From Rhizobium sp. CSW-27 (lineage in GTDB: Bacteria; Pseudomonadota; Alphaproteobacteria; Rhizobiales; Rhizobiaceae), in assembly GCF_018760785.1 (NCBI RefSeq), contig NZ_JAHHZO010000015.1, positions 1 to 64,000 on the forward strand: DNA of 64,000 nucleotides. The letters are read 5' to 3'. The notes under the pieces were generated by a model that saw only the letters and a list, made by a program, of their open reading frames with translations, did no database searches and was not told the origin of the DNA. Below are positions 40,758 through 50,492 of the stretch, in pieces. The stretch's first letter is position 1. The number at the start of each line of letters is the position of its first letter. Position numbers and translations under genes: made by a program.

Positions 40758-41891
40758 ATGTCTTACGATCTCGCCAAATTGCCCATCCAGAGCCTGCTGC
40801 GGTCGATCTCCGAGGCAGGGGTCGCGCTTGCTCGTCTCGACGAGCGCATTGGCCGCTCCCCCGTCGGTGAGGGCTTTCTCGAGCGCGCGCATTTCCTCGA
40901 GGCGCATGCCTCGCTCTGGGTCGACGGTGAACTCGTTCATCTCGAAGACCTCGTCCTGCATGACGCGCTTCGCGACATCCGCGCACCCACGCACGAACTC
41001 ACCATCGCCCGCGACATCCTGAAAACCCGTCGCCGTATCGCCGCCCATCCACCCGCCTGGGCGCTCTCTGCTCAAGGCCTCGCTTCGCTGCGCGGGCGGG
41101 CGTGGCTCGCGGCATCATCGGGAGGAGACGAGGAGGGGGTGCCGGATGGCAATGTTGAGGTGGGCGGCACTGGGGCTGGGGTAGGGGAGGCCGAACATCC
41201 TGATGCCGACGGTCTTAGTGATGCGTTTGCCGCGATCGATGCGGTGCTTGCCCGATCCGAGGCGGCGATCGAAGAGGTGAAGAAGCCGGGCCGTGTCAAA
41301 GACGCTCCGCAAAAGGATCCCTTCGTCTACGACCTCGACTGGGATGAGGACGAGCGGCTGGCGGAGTGGCAGGCTGTGCTGGCGCGGGCCCGGGATCTGC
41401 CGCCGGTCCTGCAGGCCATCGTGGCACTCGATGCCTGGAACGAGATCGCCGTGCTCCAGCATGCGCCTTGGCTCGGTCGGCTATTGGCCGCCTCGATCCT
41501 GCGTGAGGGTGGCGTGACCACCGGTGGGCATCTCGCGGCGATCAATCTCGGGCTGAAAGCGATCCCCGTCGATCGGCGCCGGCATCGTGATCGCGAGACA
41601 CGGTTGCTGGCGATAGCAAGGGCGCTAACAATCTCCGCCGAGACGGGGCTGAAAGAACATGACCGGTTGGTGCTGGCGCGGCAGATGATGATGCGCAAAC
41701 TCGAAGGACGGCGAACGTCATCCAGGCTGCCGGAGCTCGTCGAGCTTGTCATGTCGCGGCCGCTGATCTCGGCCGGCATGGTGGCGAAGACGCTTGAGGT
41801 CACGCCGCAAGGCGCGCGGCGGATCGTTCAGGAGCTGGGTTTGAGGGAGATGACCGGGAGAGGGAGGTTTCGGGCATGGGGTGTCTTGTGA
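40758..41891 (+). CDS. RHE_PE00001 family protein (DUF1612 with helix-turn-helix)
   Basis: A 377-residue protein of a family found on rhizobial plasmids: MSYDLAKLPIQSLLRSISEA, then ERAHFLEAHASLWVDGELV, DLVLHDALRDIRAPTHEL and, after a low-complexity acidic linker (about residues 120-150), a second domain ending in a helix-turn-helix (SAGMVAKTLEVTPQGARRIV, QELGLREMTGRGRFRAWG). The first part resembles Fic-family N-terminal segments. The function is unknown; the HTH suggests a regulator. No obvious ribosome binding site stands out. Confidence 0.8.
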   Translation: MSYDLAKLPIQSLLRSISEAGVALARLDERIGRSPVGEGFLERAHFLEAHASLWVDGELVHLEDLVLHDALRDIRAPTHELTIARDILKTRRRIAAHPPAWALSAQGLASLRGRAWLAASSGGDEEGVPDGNVEVGGTGAGVGEAEHPDADGLSDAFAAIDAVLARSEAAIEEVKKPGRVKDAPQKDPFVYDLDWDEDERLAEWQAVLARARDLPPVLQAIVALDAWNEIAVLQHAPWLGRLLAASILREGGVTTGGHLAAINLGLKAIPVDRRRHRDRETRLLAIARALTISAETGLKEHDRLVLARQMMMRKLEGRRTSSRLPELVELVMSRPLISAGMVAKTLEVTPQGARRIVQELGLREMTGRGRFRAWGVL

Positions 41892-42033
41892 CGAGGTGAT
41901 TGCCTCGGACGAGATCGGCGGAGAGGGGTTCTAGCCGGTATGAAACCATTCATATTTGGCTTCACGGCTGGTTCCGGCGCGCGATTCGACCTGCGCCATC
42001 CCGGCCCGGAGCTGCATGAGACACTATCGTGAA

Positions 42034-44454
42034 TCAGCCGATAACATCGACCAGGTCGGCGGTGTCGAAGCTAAGAAGAAATTGCGCGTACGATGCGGTG
42101 AATAGGTCCGCTATATAATCGGCGATCTCGATTTCTTCCAGCGCCTCTGGCTCCTTTCCGCGTCTAACAGAATATTTCCGGGACATTGTCGTCGCAAACA
42201 AGAACAGCGTGTGGAAATAAACGGTGCTGACATAGCGCCGCTCGGCAAGCTCGACCGCGTCCGGCGACCGGCTTCCGCTTTTGAAATCTCGAAGTACGCT
42301 GCTGTCCAGGTTGATGTAAATGCGCGAGAGCTTGTCCTCATCGACAAAGGGATAAACGACGACGTCGAAGCTCATTTCAACGCCCGCAGCCTGAATATCG
42401 TGCCAAGACTTCGTGTTGTTGACCCCATCGCGCGAACATAGGATGAGGTCGGGAATACCAAGTGGAGGTGTAGGCTCCGGCTTCGGTTCGACGACTTTGC
42501 GTTCTGGCTCGGTGAGCTGCACCAGGACGGTCTCGACCAATTCACCCGATGGACTGGAGAGGCTGGCGCGGACCTCTACGGTGTCTCCAACCTTCATTTC
42601 GCCAGACGCCTTCAGGCCGATTTTGATCGTTCCGTCCGAGGGATTGGAGCGTCGCAGATCAAGTAGATCGCCTTTCTGAGATGGCGGCGAGAGAGGTCCA
42701 CCCGTCCGGTGGCTCGTTCCCTGCTGGAGGACCGCTAGACGCAGGCTGCCCGGATCGTCACTGCGGTCAAAATATTCGTTCTCGACATCAGTGGCGAAGG
42801 AAATCGTACGCGACCCGCCCATCGGCAGCTTGAACAGCTTGATGTCGTTCTGCTTGCCATCTCCTCCTTTGACCTGAAAGGTGGATGGATAGCGTTTTGG
42901 ATCGAAGGGTATGGTCTCGCGTGGCTCGCGCTTCGGGCGGTCTTCGTTGTCCCGATCTTTTCTTGGAGCTTCGCCGGGTCGTTGCGTCGAAAGCTGGAAC
43001 GTCTGCTGTAGAATTCTAGTCAGTGCGTCGTTCATTGGCAGATTGCGGGTCATGTCACGCAGCATCTGGCCTGCGTCTTCGCTGTCGACGGTCAACGATG
43101 CCTTGCGGCGTTTTGCGATGTCCTTGAGCTCGCCGGTCGAGAGAATTTCGCGCAGATGTTTGCGCAGCGCCTCAGCGGTGTCGCTCGCCTTCAATCGATC
43201 GCGGGAAGCCATAAAAAGCTCGTTGCGAACCTCTAGATGCAGGTCGGTGCAATCGACATGAACAAGCAGATAATCCTTGAGAAGCGGCATTTTCAGTCCG
43301 CGCGTGACGAACTCGGACGAATATGAGCCTTGCACCTGGCCGTTGAGAGAAAACAGCACGGTCATATTGTTCTTGAAATACTCGCGTTGGATGTATTGCT
43401 TCGTCTCCTTGACGGTTTCGCGCGATAACGCTTTGAACACATAGGTGGTAATCGTGATCTGGCCGAATTCAGCTGTAGTCGACGTCTCGGAAAAACGTGC
43501 CTCGATAGAGTCTTTATCGACTTCTAGGCGGCGCTTCAGACCATAAACGGCGGTCACCGGCGCCCGATTGTCGGGGTAGCGGTCGTTGTTGTCGACCGTG
43601 AGGAACGGCAGCGCCGGTTCAAAAAGATATTCGTTGAGGCTGACGTTCAGGTCTCGGGAAATGATCGATCGTGCACCTTCTGGCAAACGGTAAGAATAAA
43701 GCTTGAGCAGCGAACCCGTGCTGAACCGGCGTCCGTCCAGACCGATGTCCATTTCGTCGATGTCGAGACTGGCAACTTTGCCATCGAAGACAAGGTATTC
43801 GTACCAGGTATTTTTCCGGTTGGCGGCCGCGGCAAGCTTCGGCGGATGGCGGCGAAGCAGTGTGAAGCCCAGCGGGCGTGAACCGTCAAACCGTTTGCTC
43901 GCCACCAGTTGGTAGCGCAGGTCGCCGCAGAACGCGATCGCGCCGGCGCCGCCCATGTTGTATTTGCCCTGTACGAAGTGAACGTCGTTCTTGTTGCCAC
44001 GCAGGAGCGAGAGAAAGGTGTTTGGAAAGTCTTCCGGCGCCTGTCCGACACCATTATCGTAGATCAGCAGTGAGGTATCGCGGCGGGGCCCCGAGGCAAC
44101 AATCTGCAGGTCCCTCGCTTGCTGGCGGCGTGCATCGCCGATATCCCAGTTTTTATGATTGGGAAAGTAACGGTCGAGCGCTTCCTGCACACTGCTGGGG
44201 GCGTGCTCCGAGCGAATGTCGATGCCGTGTTCGACGACCTTCTTTTCAAGGATCGCGTCGATACCGTTCATAACCTTCTCGACAAGGGCCGGGACCGGAT
44301 GGGCTTGCTGGTTTTCAACGACACCATAGAAGGCTTCGTTATCTCCGTAGGGGCGCCACCTGTCATTGTCGCCTGAAAGTCCTTGAGCGTCCAAGATCGC
44401 CTGAACCTCGTTCTCCGTACCCGCCGCAAGAAGTTGTTCGAAAAGTTTTCGCAT
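42034..44454 (-). CDS. GHKL ATPase protein of the phosphorothioation island
   Basis: An 806-residue protein with an N-terminal GHKL (gyrase/HSP90/MutL) ATPase domain: N-box ALVEKVMNGIDAIL with E59, N63 and D66, G1 box YDNGVG (D133), and G2 box GKYNMGGAGAIAFCG (about 162). A transducer-like middle region follows, and from about residue 490 a charged linker (RKDRDNEDRPKREPRE) leads to beta-rich C-terminal domains. It could be an ATP-driven clamp on DNA. It is the last gene after sspABCD, separated from the receiver gene by 563 bases. I chose the ATG at 44454 over the TTG at 44469. By position it may correspond to one of SspFGH, which I cannot confirm. Confidence 0.75.
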   Translation of the reverse strand: MRKLFEQLLAAGTENEVQAILDAQGLSGDNDRWRPYGDNEAFYGVVENQQAHPVPALVEKVMNGIDAILEKKVVEHGIDIRSEHAPSSVQEALDRYFPNHKNWDIGDARRQQARDLQIVASGPRRDTSLLIYDNGVGQAPEDFPNTFLSLLRGNKNDVHFVQGKYNMGGAGAIAFCGDLRYQLVASKRFDGSRPLGFTLLRRHPPKLAAAANRKNTWYEYLVFDGKVASLDIDEMDIGLDGRRFSTGSLLKLYSYRLPEGARSIISRDLNVSLNEYLFEPALPFLTVDNNDRYPDNRAPVTAVYGLKRRLEVDKDSIEARFSETSTTAEFGQITITTYVFKALSRETVKETKQYIQREYFKNNMTVLFSLNGQVQGSYSSEFVTRGLKMPLLKDYLLVHVDCTDLHLEVRNELFMASRDRLKASDTAEALRKHLREILSTGELKDIAKRRKASLTVDSEDAGQMLRDMTRNLPMNDALTRILQQTFQLSTQRPGEAPRKDRDNEDRPKREPRETIPFDPKRYPSTFQVKGGDGKQNDIKLFKLPMGGSRTISFATDVENEYFDRSDDPGSLRLAVLQQGTSHRTGGPLSPPSQKGDLLDLRRSNPSDGTIKIGLKASGEMKVGDTVEVRASLSSPSGELVETVLVQLTEPERKVVEPKPEPTPPLGIPDLILCSRDGVNNTKSWHDIQAAGVEMSFDVVVYPFVDEDKLSRIYINLDSSVLRDFKSGSRSPDAVELAERRYVSTVYFHTLFLFATTMSRKYSVRRGKEPEALEEIEIADYIADLFTASYAQFLLSFDTADLVDVIG

Positions 44455-45017
44455 TTCCGTCCCCACCAAGAGTCCGACGGTGGCCGATTCGCAGAAATAC
44501 TGTCAAACGAAAAGGTAATCGTAAGTTGAATTGCGTGCTCTTGTCTCGTTGCTCGCACCGACTGCGCTAGAGCCTTGTGACGCCGCCGCTAAAGAGCGTT
44601 TTCTTCGAGCCTTGCGACTAAGTCGACCGCGGCGAGACGCCTGGTCGGGGTGCGAGTCCTGCGTGGATGCAGGGCAAAGCAAAACATCGTCGGAGGCGGC
44701 GGCCCGTCGGAGATTTTGCCGCAATTGCTGTTAGCAATTGCGGCAGAGAGGTGCTTTCGCGACAGCAGGAGATCTGTGCTGACGCAGGGACGTGTCTCCG
44801 GCTTAAGGCAATCTTTAGACGCTCATTCGGCCGCGACTCCCGCAGCTGGGGTGTGAGGAGCGTGACGCCGATCTTTCACTCGACGCCGATAGCTGGTGAA
44901 CTCCGGTGCGGATCTATTCGGCAATCGAGCTCGAGGTCGAAAGCTTAGATATTTTCCGGCTTGCTCTGCACCATCGATCAATGCTGGCACGGTTACTCCT
45001 TTGGCGGCGTTACGCAC
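44455..45017. other. Gene-free gap inside the defence operon, with perfect hairpin
   Basis: About 560 bases between two co-oriented defence genes, whereas the other gaps here are near zero. TGCCGCAATTGCT (44717-44729) and AGCAATTGCGGCA (44733-44745) are perfect inverted copies around GTT, a stable 13-bp stem without a T run. Open frames on either strand (for example 44503-44724 minus) look like shadows. A weak small frame may start at a GTG near 44988 on the minus strand. A promoter for the last GHKL gene, or an RNA element, is likely. Confidence 0.5.
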
Positions 45018-47120
45018 CTAGTCGATAGCAAAAACTGATATCACGATAATCTCGTTATTCCCCGGTTTTTGCACATCCGTTGGCGCGACGGTTTCTTCCC
45101 TGACGACCAGCTTTGGCTGAGCAGGGTTGGGGGTTTTGTTGCTCGTAGGGAAGGGCCGGAGAAGTGGCTCCAGGTTGGCGAGATCGTCAACCAGTGCCAA
45201 GCCCGCATGATCCTCCGGGGCGTTCGCTTTGACGGCCGCGCGCAGGTCCCACAGGAAGGTCTCGGAAAACACCCATTCCCTTCCGGCGCCGGTCTTCTTT
45301 TTGTGGAGGTCCCAAGCATAGGGGCGTTGCGACACGCCAACCGTGCTGAGGATCGGCGTCTTCCTGCCGGCAATCCTCACCTGGACATCGAGGGGACGTG
45401 TGAACGGGGGCGCAATCGGGACGCCGACACGCGCAAGATCTGCGGCCATGGACTGGGCGATTTCGGCAGCGTAGAGCTCACGCAGCCGCGTCACGCGAAT
45501 ATAATCCGTTCCCAACACGCCTTCACCATCGAAGGCGGAGTGCGGATAAGCCAGCGGCCATTTCGGATCCCACTTGATCAGGAATTCGACGCCCTGATCT
45601 GGAAGACCGCCCGGCCGGTCATAGACCAGTAGATGGTTCGAAGCCTCTTTGGCCTTGCCGAGCTCGGTCAGCTCGCCGCCAACGAGCATGACCGTTCGCG
45701 CTTTTTCGCGGCCGGGCACAAGATCGCAAACCGGGGTGACCGCGGCAACGACGTCGGGTAGTTCCGGCTCCTGCTGTTCTTTCGGTGCTGGTGAAGCATC
45801 CGCTGCTGCGCCGGCTTCTCCTGTCTGTATGCCCTCGACGGCCGCCGCGAGGTCCCGGGCCGGAGCGGGAGGGGCAGCGGGGACAGCGACTGAGGCGTCA
45901 AGATCCTGGTCGTCGGCTGGTGCCGTCGCTTCCGGTAAAGCATATTTTCCAAGGACCGCCTTGCGCACAAATAGGTCGCCTGTCCAGATTTTGGGCGCCG
46001 GACTATCCCCGAAATCGCTGACCTTGGTGGTCGTGATACGCGAATAGATGCGGGGGATTTCCGACATGGGCCGCAACACGGCCGACGGTTTCGTATACTC
46101 GGCGAGTGGCTTGGTGGTGTCGGCGTCTGTTTTGGCCAGACGCTCCTCGACAAAGCTGCCCAGGTAGCCGTTGTAGAGCCAGGTCAGATAGTTCAGCAAC
46201 GATATCTTTTCGTCGGTCAGTCGATAAGTCTGCAAATAGGCATAGTCGGCTAGATCCAGCCGTCGGACCGACTTCATCATGTCGTCAAGCGCATGACGGA
46301 TCGATCCTTCCCAGTCCGCAGTCAGCTTCTCGACTGCGTCACCGGCCGCGCGCTGACTCACAAGACTTCTGAGCACGAAGTCTCTGCGGGCGGGATCCTT
46401 TTCGATGTCTGTCTTAGACAGGAAGCGGAATTTTGAGGCAAGCAGTTCGGCACTGTCGCGAAACTGCGGGACGTCGTCGTTGGTCGCAAGACTGCTAATC
46501 ACCACGAAAAGCGGCGTGGCGTTCGGTTTTGCCGCGATCGAAACCTCTCTCACCAGCCGACAGGCATTCTCCTGCGCCAGGGACAGTTTCTCATTGAGAC
46601 GCTCGTCTGCGGGGTCGGTCTCGTCGCCTAGAAAGAAATCCATAAAAATGAGATCGAAACTCTTAAGCGCCGCTGCGTTTGCCGTGGAAGGGAAGCATTC
46701 CGGCTCCTTACCCGTCGCTTCGCGTGCGGCACGTTCGACGTGCCGGAGCTGCGCCCTCTTTTGAATGCGCTGGCCGCTGAACGACTGGAAGACGGATTTC
46801 AGCGCCTTCGCGACGGTATCGGTCTTGAGGCACTCTGGGTCACCGATTTCGAGATCGACGAGATAGTCCCAAAGCTTGCGGACCTCGTCATTCCTCAGGC
46901 TGCCATAAGTCGGCAATTCACCGACATCAGCGAGGATTTTCGCATGACGTCCGAGTTTCCCGTTCAGATCGTCGACGGCAACCGTAAAGCCAATCCAGCG
47001 CTGCTCGTTGATAATAGTCGTGTCGGGCGGGTCATAACCATCGTCGACGATGGCGATCGACAGGACGTTGTTCTTCTCAAAAGTCGCGACAAGGGCTTCT
47101 GCAGCGTGTGGCATCATCAA
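45018..47120 (-). CDS. Receiver-domain protein of the phosphorothioation island
   Basis: A 700-residue protein. Its N-terminal about 250 residues form a response-receiver-like domain: the acidic pair D26/D27 in SIAIVDDGYD, the presumed phosphorylation site D161 in FDLIFMDFFLGDE, S209/S210 in LFVVISSLA and K235 in FRFLSKTD. About 110 extra residues separate the acidic pair from D161, far more than in ordinary receivers. A helical middle, a Pro/Ala-rich linker (about 410-460) and an unrecognised C-terminal domain (about 470-700) follow. No DNA-binding output domain is visible. It overlaps the double-GHKL gene by 4 bases, so both are co-translated; the two may work as a pair. Confidence 0.72.
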   Translation of the reverse strand: MMMPHAAEALVATFEKNNVLSIAIVDDGYDPPDTTIINEQRWIGFTVAVDDLNGKLGRHAKILADVGELPTYGSLRNDEVRKLWDYLVDLEIGDPECLKTDTVAKALKSVFQSFSGQRIQKRAQLRHVERAAREATGKEPECFPSTANAAALKSFDLIFMDFFLGDETDPADERLNEKLSLAQENACRLVREVSIAAKPNATPLFVVISSLATNDDVPQFRDSAELLASKFRFLSKTDIEKDPARRDFVLRSLVSQRAAGDAVEKLTADWEGSIRHALDDMMKSVRRLDLADYAYLQTYRLTDEKISLLNYLTWLYNGYLGSFVEERLAKTDADTTKPLAEYTKPSAVLRPMSEIPRIYSRITTTKVSDFGDSPAPKIWTGDLFVRKAVLGKYALPEATAPADDQDLDASVAVPAAPPAPARDLAAAVEGIQTGEAGAAADASPAPKEQQEPELPDVVAAVTPVCDLVPGREKARTVMLVGGELTELGKAKEASNHLLVYDRPGGLPDQGVEFLIKWDPKWPLAYPHSAFDGEGVLGTDYIRVTRLRELYAAEIAQSMAADLARVGVPIAPPFTRPLDVQVRIAGRKTPILSTVGVSQRPYAWDLHKKKTGAGREWVFSETFLWDLRAAVKANAPEDHAGLALVDDLANLEPLLRPFPTSNKTPNPAQPKLVVREETVAPTDVQKPGNNEIIVISVFAID

Positions 47121-49543
47121 GCTTTCGGTTTACGGCCGGCGGAAAGATCCAAAACAAAGGTGTTATAGCGGTCGGGACGAACCGTGCTCTGCGGCAGCAT
47201 CTTTAGCTGCCAGTCATGGTAGGCCGCGATCTCACGAGAAATGTAGAGGCCGAGGCCCTTCCCGTCGCGCGCGGGGCGGTGGCTGACGAAGGCCTCGAAA
47301 ATGCGCTCGCTGTGGCTTGGATCGACGCCCGTGCCATTGTCAGTCACCGCGACGGTTTTCTCATCGGGGTCGATTTCGATCGAGATGGTTAGTTGAAGCC
47401 GAGGTTCGATGTCTTTTTGAACGCCGAGCCAATAGACGGCGTTGGAGATGAGGTTTTCGATGATCTGGATGAACATGCCCCTGACGCCGTTGATCATCAG
47501 TTCGCCCGAACCCTTGAAGTTCCCCTCCCATTGGATGTGATGCCGCTCCGCTTGAGCTGAGCGGGACTCGACGATCTGCCGAAGGACCTGGAAGACGTCA
47601 AAATCTTCCCGCTGCTGGCGGCGTGATGTGCTGAGCGGGTCAAGCGTGTCGACGCGCTTGACGATCGTTTCCAGCTGGTCGCTCAAGGTATCGAAGGCGG
47701 CCGGCAATGCGGCGGGCAGGGTCGAACGCGGCGTTTGTGCCTCGATCGAACGAAGCGTGTCAAGCGTATGAGCGGTTGCTCGTCCAAGTTCGTGAAGGAT
47801 AAACTCGACCATCAGCCCGATGCCCGCGAGGTAGACGAACTTGGCGCGATCGGACTCATACTCTTCGGCCAGTGTCCGCGCCTGACCGATGTATTCCTGG
47901 AGGCGTTCAACCAGATGTTCGATCTCCTCGAGCGCTTTGCGCTCCTGTGGTACCCTGGCGATGATCCCGCGCAGACGGCTGGAGATCTCATCCTCCGTCG
48001 CTTCGATCTTCTCCTCCAGATCCTCAAGCGTCGTCAGTTCCTGAATTCGGACGTCGCGGTCGCACTTGTCGAGGAAGTTCTTGAACTCGTTGAACAGGAC
48101 GTGCTGCAGGAGGTCGATGAAAACCTCCTTTTCAGGCGTGTCGGTCAGTCCCTCACGATTGGTCTGTTCGACCAACCCCGAATTCGCCGCGCTGATGACC
48201 ACACGGCCGATGACCTGCTGCCTGTTCAGCTTAAAACCGCGGGCCGAAAATGCCTTCTTGTCGAGCGACAGCCAGTCATCTTCCGGCCCGCCGTATGGGT
48301 TGATACGGTAATGGCCTTTAAACAGCATCAGGCCGCCGGACCAGCGCCGGATCAATGCTTTGATTTCCGCCGCGTTGGTCACGCCGTTGGCCTTGGTGAA
48401 GAGCTGGCGGTTGAACCACCAGAACTCGACCTCGAAGGGGCCTAGCTTTTCCACAGCGCTGAAGGGGCGTCCCTTTGTCGTGCCTCGCAGATCAGGTTCC
48501 GTTAACGCGAACGAGTACTCCTTCCCGCGCAGGCGATAATTGACGAAGCCCCTCAGCGACGGCCGTCCCTCGTCATCATAGTCGAATTTGGCGGAGCAGA
48601 GAGCATGAGCGCGGTTGAAAAGAAGCTGATCGATTTCGGGCAGATAGTGCGGATGGCCGTTGTAAAACAGGCGCAGGAGCCGGTTTCCACGCTTCGGCTC
48701 GAAGGGGTCGATAAGCCTGGAGAACTCTTGGACGACGGCCTGCTCGAATTTGTCTGCCGACCAATCGGAGCGCAGATGCCGGATGATCACGGTCGTCCCC
48801 TGAATCTCCGGATCGTCCTTGGGTTTGCTCAAGCGCGGTTTGACGCGCACATCTTCGAGCCTTGCATCGGAATCATGGGTGAAGCGGTCCCAGTCAATGA
48901 CCAGCCGATTCCATCGCTGTTCGCCAGTCTTGGTCGTTACGACATCGAGTTGGTCGCCCAGGCGCATCGTCGAAAGACGACCGACACCCTTCTCACCGAG
49001 AAACGATTTTCCGCCGTCCTTTTGCGCTTGCGTGTTCGCTGCTCGCCTGGATCGCGTTCCGATCGTCAGGTAGATCTCCTTGAGATCCTGGAGGGTCATG
49101 CCCTCGCCCTGGTCCTCGACAATGATTGTGTTATGGCGGTCGTAGAAACGTTCAAATGCAATGCGGAGCTGTACCAGGTTTGCCGCCGTCGCCATAAATC
49201 GCTTGAGCTCGGCCTTCTGGACGTCGGTCGAATCATGGGCCATCGCACCAGCGATCTCTCTTTTGAGAACGGCCAACATCTCGCTCTCGGACGGAGGGGC
49301 ATCATCCTCTGTAAGCGTGATCAATCTGATCCTCGCACGATCTATTGCGTCCGCCAACTCGAGAAACTTCGAGTGTTTGAGGCAGACATTGACTGAGATT
49401 TTGACGCGGGGCGCGCCAGCGTCCACCGAGTTTTTAATGAGCTCGTAAAGGGCAACCCCATCCGAGCTGATCAACTCGGCGCCGAGTTCCAGGATCATGC
49501 GAGCGTTGATGCGGAAGCTGGGTTTTTGTTCGGGCTCGGTCAT
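47117..49543 (-). CDS. Double GHKL ATPase (HSP90-like plus histidine-kinase-like)
   Basis: An 808-residue protein with two GHKL modules. N-terminal HSP90/MORC-like: E34, N38 and D41 in YELIKNSVDAGA, D144 in VEDQGEGM, and G-box FLGEKGVGRLS (about 182). A middle region with a coiled coil (ALEEIEHLVERLQEYIGQAR) leads to a histidine-kinase-like C-terminus: FILHELGRATAHTL with a candidate phospho-His, N-box IIENLISNAVYW, G1 VTDNGTGVD and G2 GKGLGLYI. No membrane segment, so it is cytosolic. The ATG at 49543 is used; the frame to 49867 is a shadow of sspD. It starts 94 bases after sspD and overlaps the receiver gene. A role as the sensing or effector arm of the phosphorothioation system is inferred. 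Confidence 0.75.
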   Translation of the reverse strand: MTEPEQKPSFRINARMILELGAELISSDGVALYELIKNSVDAGAPRVKISVNVCLKHSKFLELADAIDRARIRLITLTEDDAPPSESEMLAVLKREIAGAMAHDSTDVQKAELKRFMATAANLVQLRIAFERFYDRHNTIIVEDQGEGMTLQDLKEIYLTIGTRSRRAANTQAQKDGGKSFLGEKGVGRLSTMRLGDQLDVVTTKTGEQRWNRLVIDWDRFTHDSDARLEDVRVKPRLSKPKDDPEIQGTTVIIRHLRSDWSADKFEQAVVQEFSRLIDPFEPKRGNRLLRLFYNGHPHYLPEIDQLLFNRAHALCSAKFDYDDEGRPSLRGFVNYRLRGKEYSFALTEPDLRGTTKGRPFSAVEKLGPFEVEFWWFNRQLFTKANGVTNAAEIKALIRRWSGGLMLFKGHYRINPYGGPEDDWLSLDKKAFSARGFKLNRQQVIGRVVISAANSGLVEQTNREGLTDTPEKEVFIDLLQHVLFNEFKNFLDKCDRDVRIQELTTLEDLEEKIEATEDEISSRLRGIIARVPQERKALEEIEHLVERLQEYIGQARTLAEEYESDRAKFVYLAGIGLMVEFILHELGRATAHTLDTLRSIEAQTPRSTLPAALPAAFDTLSDQLETIVKRVDTLDPLSTSRRQQREDFDVFQVLRQIVESRSAQAERHHIQWEGNFKGSGELMINGVRGMFIQIIENLISNAVYWLGVQKDIEPRLQLTISIEIDPDEKTVAVTDNGTGVDPSHSERIFEAFVSHRPARDGKGLGLYISREIAAYHDWQLKMLPQSTVRPDRYNTFVLDLSAGRKPKA

Positions 49544-49637
49544 TGTTTGAACTGTTTGGGAACCAGTGGCGGGGGTGCCAGATGTATATTGCCACAGGCC
49601 GACTACAAAGGGTTTAATTGCTGAATTTATTCGATAG

Positions 49638-50492
49638 TCAGATCGAGCACACGAGACAACCATCACGTAAGTGGCTGTCGTCTTCCACTTCAAGACCACC
49701 AAGCGTTTCAACAAGAGAGAGGGATTTGCGATTGGCTCTTTTCTTGGCCTGTGCCTTGTCCCAATCCGATTTGATCCTTGCCACCCGCTCGGGTTTGGCA
49801 AGTTCGCGCAAGGGTTCGTTTTGGCACCAGAAGAACTGCTCCCCGAACTGAACAGCCCGCTCCTCATATTCCATAGCTAGATCGAAGTAGGTCGGATGCG
49901 TCTCTAGCAAACGGACCCATTCGATTTTCTGCTGATAGAAGCAGAAGTAGCAACCGGACCGCGATCGTCCCCAGTCCATATAGGGAGGAAGACCAAGGCC
50001 TGAATCTTCTAGTATCCCAATGATGTCCGCCCGCACGAGCCCATCGTCCTGAAATGGATAGACGGCTAAGATGTTTGGCTTGGTGCTAATGTACCCGGTT
50101 CGATTCTCGTCCGCACGAAGGCCAACGTAGTTTATGACAGGTCCATCGCCGACATACGTCTCAAATGGTTTCAACTTCAACATTTTCGTGCACCACCGAC
50201 GGTGGTTCGACGGCAGCATTCCGCGATAAACCGTCAGCCAGTGGTCAAAACTATCGGTCGGGGTCGTACGGACAATCGGTTTGCCAAGGATCGCCTCAAG
50301 ACGACCGATATAATCGTATGTCTCCGGAAGCTCCTTGTCCGTATCGTGGAAAATGTACTCGATGTCCGGGACGCGATCACGCAGATAAATAGCTAGTGCT
50401 GCGCTATCCTTACCGCCAGAAAGGCTCAAGATATGTCGTGGTCGGTCTGGTCCAAATGACGAGATGATTTGAGAAGCGTAATCAGTTGTCAT
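49638..50492 (-). CDS. sspD: SspD, PP-loop sulfurtransferase (DndC-like)
   Basis: A 284-residue protein of the PAPS-reductase/ATP pyrophosphatase family. The PP-loop is LSLSGGKDSAALA (S25-S30), followed by FHDTDKELPETY. Cysteines for an Fe-S cluster or sulfur relay stand in RRWCTKML and RSGCYFCFY, with another pair in the tail (GCLVC). In the Ssp pathway SspD activates the DNA backbone for sulfur insertion, with sulfur from SspA. The start overlaps the sspC stop by 11 bases, so it is part of the sspBCD unit. It is shorter than DndC (about 500 residues), which fits SspD. Confidence 0.88.
   Translation of the reverse strand: MTTDYASQIISSFGPDRPRHILSLSGGKDSAALAIYLRDRVPDIEYIFHDTDKELPETYDYIGRLEAILGKPIVRTTPTDSFDHWLTVYRGMLPSNHRRWCTKMLKLKPFETYVGDGPVINYVGLRADENRTGYISTKPNILAVYPFQDDGLVRADIIGILEDSGLGLPPYMDWGRSRSGCYFCFYQQKIEWVRLLETHPTYFDLAMEYEERAVQFGEQFFWCQNEPLRELAKPERVARIKSDWDKAQAKKRANRKSLSLVETLGGLEVEDDSHLRDGCLVCSI

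Noticed and set aside
44503..44724. Minus-strand open frame in the gap of the defence operon
   Set aside because: No start signal, sequence of low-complexity Arg/Ser type, and it runs into the hairpin; likely a chance frame.
45018..49543. Ordinary sensor kinase and response regulator pair
   Set aside because: No membrane or sensor domain, an extra HSP90-like ATPase in the kinase, no DNA-binding output in the receiver protein, and location in the ssp operon argue against a classical two-component system.
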